A stretch of 59,209 nucleotides of DNA. Origin: an uncultured Clostridium sp. (GTDB lineage: Bacteria; Bacillota; Clostridia; TANB77; CAG-508). The notes under the pieces are model-generated. The model saw nothing but the letters and a program-made list of their open reading frames with translations, did no database searches and was not told where the DNA came from. Position numbers and translations under genes: made by a program. Each line of letters starts with the position of its first letter. Within the stretch, counting starts at the first letter, position 1. Positions 25,126 through 32,797 of the stretch are shown here, piece after piece. The stretch spans positions 1 through 59,209 of the forward strand of contig CAKNPW010000009.1 of assembly GCA_930990555.1 (NCBI GenBank), given 5' to 3'.

Positions 25126-26757
25126 ATGAGTGATATAAAATTAAAAGATTTATTTAGATTATTCCCTCAAGTAATATGCAATGTTGAAAACTTAAATGCA
25201 ATAAGTAACGGAACTGTTAACTTAAGTAAATTAGCAATAGCATCAGGAATAAGTGAAATTGTAGAAAATAATTCACAATTATACAAGGATTTTATTTTAA
25301 AAAATGAAAAATATATTGATATTAATAAATATTTAACTTATCAATTAGCATATTATAAGGATATGCCTTTGGAAGATAAAGAATTGCAAAAATACATTTC
25401 GATAATAAAAGATTTATTAAAAGATAGACCTAATACAACTATATACATGTTAACTCAAGAAAATGGGGTATCAAAAATTGTAGAATATTCTTCATCAAAA
25501 GGAGTGATACCTGAGAAAAAAGGAGAAAAACTAGAAAGTTCAAAATATGATAGAATTTTTGAAAATGAAAATTTATTTATGAATCTAGTAGGAATTTTAA
25601 TGACTTCAGATTTAAAGAAAATATTACCTAGTCGTTTAGCTGAATTAATAGAATATAAAGCTCTTACCAATGCAATTAAAAACACTCCAGATATAGATTT
25701 AGATAATAATCCAGATAATAATATCGAATTTAGAATGAACAGCGTATCAGAAATGATGGAAGACATGAGTAGATTCAAAAATAAATTAAATATTGATAAT
25801 TGGTTGTTGATAGATGGGTATAGATTAAAAAAATTTATTCAGGAAAATCTTACAAAGGGAGAACTTTCAGAAACTGAAGTACAAAATATAGAAGAAGTTT
25901 TTAACCAATTAAGTGAAGTATCAGATTTATTAGGTGATTCTAGAAAAATAAAATTTAAGGGAAAATTAGAATCAAAACGAGACGGTAAATATAAATATGT
26001 TTCATATTCGGCCAAAGAATTAAGTTCAGATGTTGCACGACTTAGAAAGCTAGTTCTTCCAAATAACTTTAAAGTTAAGGACGATATATTAGAGGAATTT
26101 GAAGAAGGAGATTTAACAGTTAAAAAATTATTTGAAAAAGTAAGAAAGCCAGACGAATTAATAGAACAAGAGAATCCGCCACAAATTGATAGATTAGCGA
26201 AGTATAAAGTGAATTTTATATCACCTGAAGAAAAGAAAGCAATATTTTATAGTTATGATGAACAACCAATAGCATATAGGGGAACAAAAGGGAAAGCATA
26301 TGAAGGACATGCAATTTTTATATATCCTAAAAAAGATTTTGCAATTTTAGAGTGTTTTTATAATAAAGATAAAGATGGAGGAAAGAGATACTCATATGGT
26401 GATGCAACAGTTATTGTGCCTACAGAACAATTAGAAGAATTTTTGAAAAGTAAAGAAAAATTAGAAAACATTCCACTAGCAAGAGAATTAAAAGCTCCAT
26501 CAGGAGAAAAAGCTAGACCTGTAAAGTATGAAGAACATAAAAAAATAACTAAAAAACAATTAAGTAAAAGAATAGAACAAAGAAGACCTGTTAGAATATA
26601 TCATACTAAAAACTGGAGACGAAGAATGTCAGGTATATTGTCAGGGAAAATAAATCCTTTCCTTGTAAGCATTGTTTCATCACAAAGAAAGAAGGAACAA
26701 GCTAAAGCAGATAAAAAAATGATTATTACGCAATATGAATTACAACAAGGTGAATAA
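25126..26757 (+). CDS. conserved-looking hypothetical protein
   Basis: 543 residues from ATG 25126 (GGAGG site; the upstream in-frame ATG overlaps the ribosome site). The N-terminal 250 residues are helical and acidic; the region around residues 360-450 (AYRGTKGKAYEGHAIFIYPK ... FAILECFYN) is beta-rich; the C-terminus is strongly basic (RIYHTKNWRRRM ... KINPF). No signal peptide or membrane segment. I do not recognise a family. A second unknown gene follows by 33 bases, so the two form a unit behind a good promoter. Confidence 0.6.
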   Translation: MSDIKLKDLFRLFPQVICNVENLNAISNGTVNLSKLAIASGISEIVENNSQLYKDFILKNEKYIDINKYLTYQLAYYKDMPLEDKELQKYISIIKDLLKDRPNTTIYMLTQENGVSKIVEYSSSKGVIPEKKGEKLESSKYDRIFENENLFMNLVGILMTSDLKKILPSRLAELIEYKALTNAIKNTPDIDLDNNPDNNIEFRMNSVSEMMEDMSRFKNKLNIDNWLLIDGYRLKKFIQENLTKGELSETEVQNIEEVFNQLSEVSDLLGDSRKIKFKGKLESKRDGKYKYVSYSAKELSSDVARLRKLVLPNNFKVKDDILEEFEEGDLTVKKLFEKVRKPDELIEQENPPQIDRLAKYKVNFISPEEKKAIFYSYDEQPIAYRGTKGKAYEGHAIFIYPKKDFAILECFYNKDKDGGKRYSYGDATVIVPTEQLEEFLKSKEKLENIPLARELKAPSGEKARPVKYEEHKKITKKQLSKRIEQRRPVRIYHTKNWRRRMSGILSGKINPFLVSIVSSQRKKEQAKADKKMIITQYELQQGE

Positions 26758-26790
26758 ATATAAAAAAATATGATATAAGGAGTGATATAT

Positions 26791-27447
26791 ATGGGATTTT
26801 TAGATATATTTAGAAAAAAGGCTAAAGAGGAAACGCATCATGACATACCAGAACCTCATTCTGCAAGAGAGCATATTTTAAGAGACATAACAGTTGATGG
26901 AAAATTGCAAATAGATTATATAGAAAAACCAGACTTTAAAAAAGATTATGATTCTACAAGATTAGTATTAGAAACAATACCAGAGAATATAAATGGATGT
27001 AGAGTTTATACTGGAAAAGTTAGTTGGTATAATCAAAATGATGCAATAATGTTTGATGGTAATGATTCAAGACATATAGGTCCTACTGTAAGAATGGAAG
27101 TTGAACCAAATCTATTAAGAACAAACGATGAATATGTTAGTTGGGTGATGAAAGGACTATTAAATAAAAATAGAGTACGCTCATATCATGAAAGAGGATT
27201 AATAGATAATCCTGATGTACCATGTGGTAATTATGTTGGGGGAATACAAACTAAATCAGATGGAAGTTTTAGAAAAATATTTGATAATATTATAGGAAGC
27301 TATGTTCATAATATGCCTACTGTACGTCAAGCAAGAGCACAGTATCAAGAAAGAAAAAGAATAGAAAGAGCAAAACAAGCACGAAGAGAACAATTATACA
27401 AAGAATTGCATGATTTAGATAGTCCTGATAGTGATGCAAGATTTTAA
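26791..27447 (+). CDS. hypothetical protein
   Basis: 218 residues from ATG 26791 (AAGGAG, 8-base spacing). The beginning MGFLDIFRKKAKEE is amphipathic and basic; the middle is beta-rich (RVYTGKVSWYNQNDAIMFDG); the end is a charged helix (YQERKRIERAKQARREQ). No motif was recognised. It forms an operon with the preceding unknown gene and ends at a terminator. Confidence 0.55.
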   Translation: MGFLDIFRKKAKEETHHDIPEPHSAREHILRDITVDGKLQIDYIEKPDFKKDYDSTRLVLETIPENINGCRVYTGKVSWYNQNDAIMFDGNDSRHIGPTVRMEVEPNLLRTNDEYVSWVMKGLLNKNRVRSYHERGLIDNPDVPCGNYVGGIQTKSDGSFRKIFDNIIGSYVHNMPTVRQARAQYQERKRIERAKQARREQLYKELHDLDSPDSDARF

Positions 27448-27468
27448 TAATTAAAATTTAAATATAGT

Positions 27469-27497
27469 CGCTGTTATTTTATATAACAGCGGTTTTT
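27469..27497 (+). terminator. rho-independent terminator
   Basis: CGCTGTTAT/ATAACAGCG followed by GTTTTTAT. Confidence 0.85.
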
Positions 27498-27544
27498 ATG
27501 CACATTTTATTGAAATTAACAATTTAATTACTTTACATAATATA

Positions 27545-27573
27545 TTGTAAAAACAACTCAAATATGGTATAAT
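27545..27573 (+). promoter_or_regulatory. promoter for FUSC-like gene
   Basis: TTGTAA, 17-bp spacer, TATAAT at 27568-27573. Confidence 0.6.
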
Positions 27574-27625
27574 AAATAATAGGGCATTTTGCTTTGTTAT
27601 ATTACATAAGAAAGGAGTTTTTGAA

Positions 27626-28657
27626 ATTAGAAAATTAAATATTAAATCAGTTATTAAGAAAACATTAGAAAATCAGAAAAAATTTTTAAAGATTTTACCA
27701 AATGTTGTAATACCATTACTTATAATGGTTTTTATTCAAAGATATTTAGGATACAATAATAGTGCAATAGGAATTGTTTTAATTTTTATTTGTATGTTCA
27801 AAGTAAATCAAATTTCAAGTTTAAAATCTTATTTAAAAATGTCAGTTATATTGATTATTATATCAATATTTGCTAGTTTAGCTAGTTTAAATTTATATAC
27901 ATCAGTTATTTTAAATTTAATATTACCATTTTGTATAATATTTTTTACAATATCTAAGGGAAAAACATCAAATTATTTTATATATGGGCATGAATATATA
28001 ATGTTACAAAGTTATCCAATAACATTAAGAGAAATACCATTAAGAATAATTGCAGTAGCATTTGCTTTATTAGTGTGTTATGTATATATGAAAATCTATA
28101 ATAGAAAAGTAAAATTTGACACTAAATTGTTATGTGATGGAGATTTAATACTATATAACATAAAGAACTTTAAACAAGAATTTAATTTAAAGACATCTAG
28201 AACTAGATTTGCAATAAGAGCATCATTCATATTATGGATTACATGTGTAATAATGGATATGGTGCCAGACAGAAATATTAGAAGTTATTGGTTACCTCTT
28301 ATTACATACAGTAGTTTAGAATTAGATTATCAAAAACAACAAGATAAATTAATGGCACAAATAGGAGGGACAACATTAGGAATTGGTATATTTACTTTGA
28401 TTTTTCATTGGATACCATTAAATGCATTAATGATTTTTATGGCAATAGCCTTTACAATGTTATTTGCTATAGAGAACCAATATTTAAAAAAAGCAATAGG
28501 TACTATACTTGGAATGAGTTTTGTTATCCAAAGTTTTGGCGAAATAGGCTCAATTCTATTAAGGTATACTTATGTATTAGCAGCAATCTTAATAATTGCC
28601 ATATTTGAATGCTTAAGAAAAGGAATAAGAAAAGTAGAAAAATACATAGAAATATAA
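27626..28657 (+). CDS. FUSC-like integral membrane protein, apparent AUU start
   Basis: The first ATG (27725) would cut into the first membrane helix. The frame is open upstream to an AAAGGAG site (27611-27617), but contains no ATG, GTG or TTG; ATT at 27626 is 8 bases from that site and gives (M)RKLNIKSVIKKTLENQKKF before VVIPLLIMVF. The protein (343 residues) has two bundles of hydrophobic helices separated by a soluble part, ending with IRSYWLPLITYSSLELDYQK and more helices, as in FUSC/aromatic-acid-exporter proteins. Transport substrate unknown. Confidence 0.7.
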   Translation: MRKLNIKSVIKKTLENQKKFLKILPNVVIPLLIMVFIQRYLGYNNSAIGIVLIFICMFKVNQISSLKSYLKMSVILIIISIFASLASLNLYTSVILNLILPFCIIFFTISKGKTSNYFIYGHEYIMLQSYPITLREIPLRIIAVAFALLVCYVYMKIYNRKVKFDTKLLCDGDLILYNIKNFKQEFNLKTSRTRFAIRASFILWITCVIMDMVPDRNIRSYWLPLITYSSLELDYQKQQDKLMAQIGGTTLGIGIFTLIFHWIPLNALMIFMAIAFTMLFAIENQYLKKAIGTILGMSFVIQSFGEIGSILLRYTYVLAAILIIAIFECLRKGIRKVEKYIEI

Positions 28658-28818
28658 TACTAAATCTTAGCTTTTGGTTAAAGAAGATAAAATAAAAATG
28701 CATTTACAAGCAACATTTAAAATTATTTTGTTAAGCTATCAATTTTAAATTAATAAATTCTTGTATAAAAAAATAAAGTATGATATAACTAGTTAGCACA
28801 AAAATGGAGGTAAACAAA

Positions 28819-29982
28819 ATGACAAATTTATTAATAAAATTATTCATAAAAGATACTGATGTTAGTAATTTAGAAACAAGAGGAAAGTTTGGAATACTTT
28901 CGAGTGTCACAGGAATCGTAGTTAATATTTTGCTTTCAATAGTTAAACTTGTTATAGGAATAATTGCAAATTCAATTTCTATTATATCTGATGCGTTAAA
29001 CAATATTACAGATGTTGGTTCTTCAGTAGTAACAATGATAGGATTTAAAATATCACAAAAAAAAATAGATAAAGACCATCCTTGGGGACATGGTAGAATG
29101 GAATATATAACAGCATTTATTGTTGATATAATTATATTAATGGTTGGATTTGAATTATTAAAAAGTTCGATAGATAAGATAATACATCCAGAGCTTCCAG
29201 CAGTAAATAATGTTACAATTATAATATTAGTTATAGCAGTACTTACAAAATTATGGCTATTTTTATTTTATAAAAAAATAGCAAAGACAATAGATTCTAA
29301 TGCTATTAAGGGAAATGCATATGATAGTATTTCAGATTCTGTATCTACATTAGTGGTTTTAATATCAGCAGTTGTAGCTAAAATATGTGGAATATCAATA
29401 GATGGTTATGCAAGTCTAATAGTTTCAGTATTTATTTTATTTACAGGATATAAGGCTATTAAAGAGACAGTAGACTTATTATTGGGAATGAAACCAGATC
29501 CAGAATTTATAAGAGATATAGAAGCAGAAACTAAAAAATATGATATGATCTCTGGAATACATGATATTATGGTTCATGATTATGGACCAGGAAGAAAAAT
29601 TGTTTCTTTCCATGCAGAAGTTCCAGCAGATGGAGACATCTGTAAGGTTCATGATATAATTGATCAAATGGAACAAGATTTATTTGAAAAATTTAATTGT
29701 ATTACAACAATACATATGGATCCAATAGTTGTAGATAATAAAGAAATAAATGATATGAGAGATTTTACAGAAAAAATAGTAAAAGAATTAAATCCAGAGT
29801 TTTCTATACATGATTTTAGAATGACAGATGGAGGAAAAAGAGTAAATCTAATTTTTGATTTAGTAGTTCCAAGAGATAAAGAATATGATAAAGAAGAAAT
29901 TATAAAAAATGTTCAACAAAAAATCCATGAAAAAGATAATAAATACTTTGCAGTCATAAAAGTTGAAACATCATATATTTAA
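28819..29982 (+). CDS. cation diffusion facilitator (CDF) transporter
   Basis: 387 residues from ATG 28819 (GGAGG). Six membrane helices; the metal site is seen as SDALNNITDVGSS and DKDHPWGHGRMEY, with a second pair in YDSISDSVSTL. The cytoplasmic C-terminal domain carries the histidines VHDYGPGRKIVSFHAEV and TTIHMDPIV. Exports divalent metals such as Zn, Mn or Fe in exchange for protons; the metal cannot be told. Slightly longer than usual because of an additional 80-residue C-terminal alpha/beta unit. Confidence 0.92.
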   Translation: MTNLLIKLFIKDTDVSNLETRGKFGILSSVTGIVVNILLSIVKLVIGIIANSISIISDALNNITDVGSSVVTMIGFKISQKKIDKDHPWGHGRMEYITAFIVDIIILMVGFELLKSSIDKIIHPELPAVNNVTIIILVIAVLTKLWLFLFYKKIAKTIDSNAIKGNAYDSISDSVSTLVVLISAVVAKICGISIDGYASLIVSVFILFTGYKAIKETVDLLLGMKPDPEFIRDIEAETKKYDMISGIHDIMVHDYGPGRKIVSFHAEVPADGDICKVHDIIDQMEQDLFEKFNCITTIHMDPIVVDNKEINDMRDFTEKIVKELNPEFSIHDFRMTDGGKRVNLIFDLVVPRDKEYDKEEIIKNVQQKIHEKDNKYFAVIKVETSYI

Positions 29983-29988
29983 AACAAA

Positions 29989-30026
29989 AAGCAGCTTAAA
30001 AGTATGTACTTTATAGCTGCTTCTAT
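29989..30026 (+). terminator. terminator of the CDF gene
   Basis: AAGCAGCT/AGCTGCTT outer stem with inner AAAGTA/TACTTT, followed by CTATAGT. Confidence 0.75.
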
Positions 30027-30231
30027 AGTATTTTACATTTCATATAATAAGGAATTGGATACATTTCATAAGAATAAGTATAATTAGAACTGAAAGAATT
30101 ATATGAAATATAAAAGATTTAAAAATAAGAGAAAAACGAAGATAAATCACAAAAAAATATAAAATAGAGTTATTATTTAAAACTAAAATTAAAAGAAAGC
30201 TAAAGTCATCTAAATTTGTTATTATTGGGAT

Positions 30232-30260
30232 TTGGAAAAATGAACCAAGGCAAGTATAAT
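30232..30260 (+). promoter_or_regulatory. promoter of the candidate structured RNA
   Basis: TTGGAA at 30232-30237, exactly 17 bp, TATAAT at 30255-30260. Transcription would start at about 30267, where the first arm of the closing helix begins. Confidence 0.65.
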
Positions 30261-30267
30261 ATAAATC

Positions 30268-30918
30268 AATGGTGCATTATTCTAGTCATACAACTTTACG
30301 AGGGTGGGGCTAAAAATCCACTAAAGAGCACATCGTTGAAGTTTCTTAGTATTGCGCGAAATGCCAGTTTTGTGTGGTACTAGGGAGTAAAGAGATTAGG
30401 GTATTATATAATGGCATATATGAAATCCCCTAATTTCGTGGAGGCTTAAATAAAGCAAATAAATATAAATATAGGAATACAAAATCTATGTTATATATTT
30501 ATCAAGCAATATTTAAGTATAACCTATGTTGAGTGCCAAGACACAAAATACATAGCGTAGCTTGTCTTGAGTGAATATATTGGGATTAATACCAAAAGAA
30601 TAAATTTATTTGGCCAAATAAATTTATTTTATGTTATGAAATTATATTTGCAAAAAAGACTAGTAAAGAGATTTGTATGTTAAGGAAAACTTCTAGAATG
30701 TTTGCTTACAGGAAGCAAGAAAGTTTAAGGATTAAGGTACAGATTTAAGTGGCGATCTGGTGTCTATTGCAATATATAGATGTTCTTCTTAAACGGAAAC
30801 GGTTCTAACAGTAATGTTAAGCGAAGAATAGAGAAATTCAACCAGACCTAAACTGTAAAATTTACTTAGGCTTTTACCATTAAAAACAATTAAAAAGGCA
30901 GAGTAATCTGCCTTATTT
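30268..30918 (+). ncRNA. candidate large structured non-coding RNA, class not identified
   Basis: No start-to-stop frame with a ribosome site occurs here, yet many helices do. The ends pair: AATGGT 30268-30273 with ACCATT 30876-30881. Inside are GAGATTAGGG/CCCTAATTTC (30392-30437), CAAGACA/TGTCTTG (30537-30569) interlocked with CTATGT/ACATAG (30524-30555) as an H-type pseudoknot, a perfect 30-bp palindrome around TTTGGCCAAA (30599-30628), TTGCTT/AAGCAA nested in AAACTT/AAGTTT (30687-30726), and a multibranch closed by TCTGGT/ACCAGA (30756-30846). A promoter and a GTAA-loop terminator frame it. Length (about 650 nt) fits ROOL, GOLLD or OLE-type RNAs, but I cannot assign one. Confidence 0.65.
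30895..30918 (+). terminator. terminator of the candidate RNA
   Basis: AAGGCAGA, GTAA loop, TCTGCCTT, then ATTT. Confidence 0.75.
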
Positions 30919-31020
30919 GATATTATTATTATATTGCTGTAGAAACTTAAGAATTTGTCAGCGATTTAATTTTATATAAAGAAAGGAGAATTGCATAATT
31001 ATATTTTATGCAAGAATAAA

Positions 31021-31557
31021 ATGAAAGATAAAAAGGACAACTCGGAAATTAAATGGTTTATAAAAGTATTTATAATGACTTTTATATTATCTATGCTATT
31101 TTCATATATATCAGCTAACGGAGTATCAATTTTTAGTTTAATACCAGCTATTTTAATTTTAGTATTAGTTATGTTAGTAGGTATATTTTTTGATATAGTT
31201 GGTGTTGCAGTAACTGTTGCAAACGAAAATGAATTTCATGCTAAAGCAACAAAAAAAGTAAAGGGTTCTAAAGCATCAATTCAACTAATAAGGAATGCAC
31301 CAAAGGTTGCAAATATATGTGCAGACGTTATTGGTGATATTTGTGGTGTATTAAGTGGTGCTATAAGTGCTTTAATAGCTGTAAAAATTACCGATCAATT
31401 TGGAATAAGATTTGATATACAATTTATAGTAAGTGCTTTAGTTTCAGCTTTAACAGTTGGTGGTAAAGCATTAGGAAAAGGTGTGGCAAATAAAAATGCA
31501 ACTAAAATTGTACATACAGTTGGTATTGTATTAAATAAATTAAAATTAAATAAATAA
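31021..31557 (+). CDS. small membrane protein, CorB-like N-terminal region
   Basis: 178 residues from ATG 31021. Two or three hydrophobic helices come first (FIMTFILSMLFSYIS, LIPAILILVLVMLVGIFFDI), then VANENEFHAKATKKVKGSKA and a glycine/alanine-rich region. The order resembles the membrane unit of CorB/CNNM-like metal-transport proteins without the CBS domains; a full transporter role is not shown. The AAAGGAG site lies 32 bases before the ATG with a perfect 8-bp hairpin (30991-31013) in between; TTG 30991 is too close to the site to be the start. Confidence 0.55.
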   Translation: MKDKKDNSEIKWFIKVFIMTFILSMLFSYISANGVSIFSLIPAILILVLVMLVGIFFDIVGVAVTVANENEFHAKATKKVKGSKASIQLIRNAPKVANICADVIGDICGVLSGAISALIAVKITDQFGIRFDIQFIVSALVSALTVGGKALGKGVANKNATKIVHTVGIVLNKLKLNK

Positions 31558-31564
31558 TATTTTT

Positions 31565-31601
31565 GGGGGTAAAATTTATAATTTTACTCCCTTTGTTTTT
31601 G
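31565..31601 (+). terminator. rho-independent terminator
   Basis: GGGGGTAAAAT/ATTTTACTCCC (one G-U), 5-nt loop, then TTTGTTTTT. Confidence 0.8.
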
Positions 31602-31639
31602 GTGTAAAGTGTGATATCCTAATGCAAAGGAGGAACAAA

Positions 31640-32797
31640 ATGAAATTCTTACATTTAGCAGATTTACATTTGGGAAAGATATTACAAGAACAGTCATTAA
31701 TAGAAGATCAAGAATATATGTTAAATCAAATTATAGAACTAATTAAAAAAGAAAATGTAGAAACTGTATTAATATCAGGTGATGTGTACGATAGGAGTGT
31801 ACCACCTGCTGAAGCTGTTAATTTACTAGATAGTTTCTTAAAAACACTTATAAAAGAATTAAAAATAAAAGTATTTATAATAGCTGGAAATCATGATTCA
31901 AAAGATAGATTGGGATTTGGCAGTAAAATTTTTGAAGATGAAGGGCTATATATAGAATGTAAATATACTGGGAATTTAAGAAAAGTAGAATTACAAGATG
32001 AATACGGAAAGTTAAATATATATATGCTACCATTTGTAAAACCAGTAGAAGTAAAGCAATTTTTTGAAGATGACCTAGAAAATAATTATAATATCGCAAT
32101 AAATAAAATAATAGGAAAAGAAGAAATTAATAAGAGAGAAAAAAATATTATATTGGTTCATCAATTTGTAACAGCAGGAACAATAGAACCTGAAAGAACT
32201 GAATCAGAGGTGCTATCATTAGGTGGAATAGAAAATGTAGATGTGTCTAATTTTAATGATTTTGATTATGTTGCTATAGGGCATGTACATAGACCACAAA
32301 AAATAGGAAGAGATACTGCAAGATATGCTGGAACTATATTAAAGTACTCATTTTCAGAGATTAACCATAATAAAACAGTTCCTATTATAGAAATAAAAGA
32401 AAAGGGAGATATAAATATAAATTTAGTACAGTTAAATCCTTTAAGAGATATGAGAGAAATAAAAGGTCCTTTAGAAGAATTAATTAAACCAGAAAATTAT
32501 GAAAGCGGAAACACAAATGACTATATTAAAGCTGTAATTACAAATGAAGAACCAGTTTATGATGCTATTGGACAAATAAGAAGAATATATCCAAATACTT
32601 TGAAATTAGAAATACGAAATAGTAAAACGATAAGCAACGTAGAAGAACAAAATATAAATTTAGAAAATATAAAAAAGAAAACAGAACTAGAATTATTTGC
32701 TGATTTTTATAAATCACAAAACAATGTAGAATTAGATGAAAGACAAACAGAAATTATTAAAAATATAATTTCGGAGGTGAAAAATGAAGCCGATTAA
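31640..32797 (+). CDS. sbcD: exonuclease subunit SbcD
   Basis: 385 residues from ATG 31640 (AAAGGAGG). Mre11-type phosphoesterase motifs run in order: FLHLADLHLGK, ISGDVYDRSVPP, IAGNHDSKDRL, ILVHQFV and IGHVHRPQ. With SbcC it forms the ATP-dependent nuclease that opens hairpins and blocked DNA ends. The gene overlaps sbcC by 14 bases. Confidence 0.95.
   Translation: MKFLHLADLHLGKILQEQSLIEDQEYMLNQIIELIKKENVETVLISGDVYDRSVPPAEAVNLLDSFLKTLIKELKIKVFIIAGNHDSKDRLGFGSKIFEDEGLYIECKYTGNLRKVELQDEYGKLNIYMLPFVKPVEVKQFFEDDLENNYNIAINKIIGKEEINKREKNIILVHQFVTAGTIEPERTESEVLSLGGIENVDVSNFNDFDYVAIGHVHRPQKIGRDTARYAGTILKYSFSEINHNKTVPIIEIKEKGDININLVQLNPLRDMREIKGPLEELIKPENYESGNTNDYIKAVITNEEPVYDAIGQIRRIYPNTLKLEIRNSKTISNVEEQNINLENIKKKTELELFADFYKSQNNVELDERQTEIIKNIISEVKNEAD

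Noticed and set aside
30599..30628. Perfect 30-bp palindrome as a repressor operator
   Set aside because: It lies deep inside the candidate RNA, far from any start codon; it is better explained as one of its helices.
30232..30918. tmRNA, RNase P, SRP or 6S RNA at this place
   Set aside because: I looked for the tag-peptide frame, GAGGAAAGTCC and GGAAGCAGC-type landmarks and did not find them.
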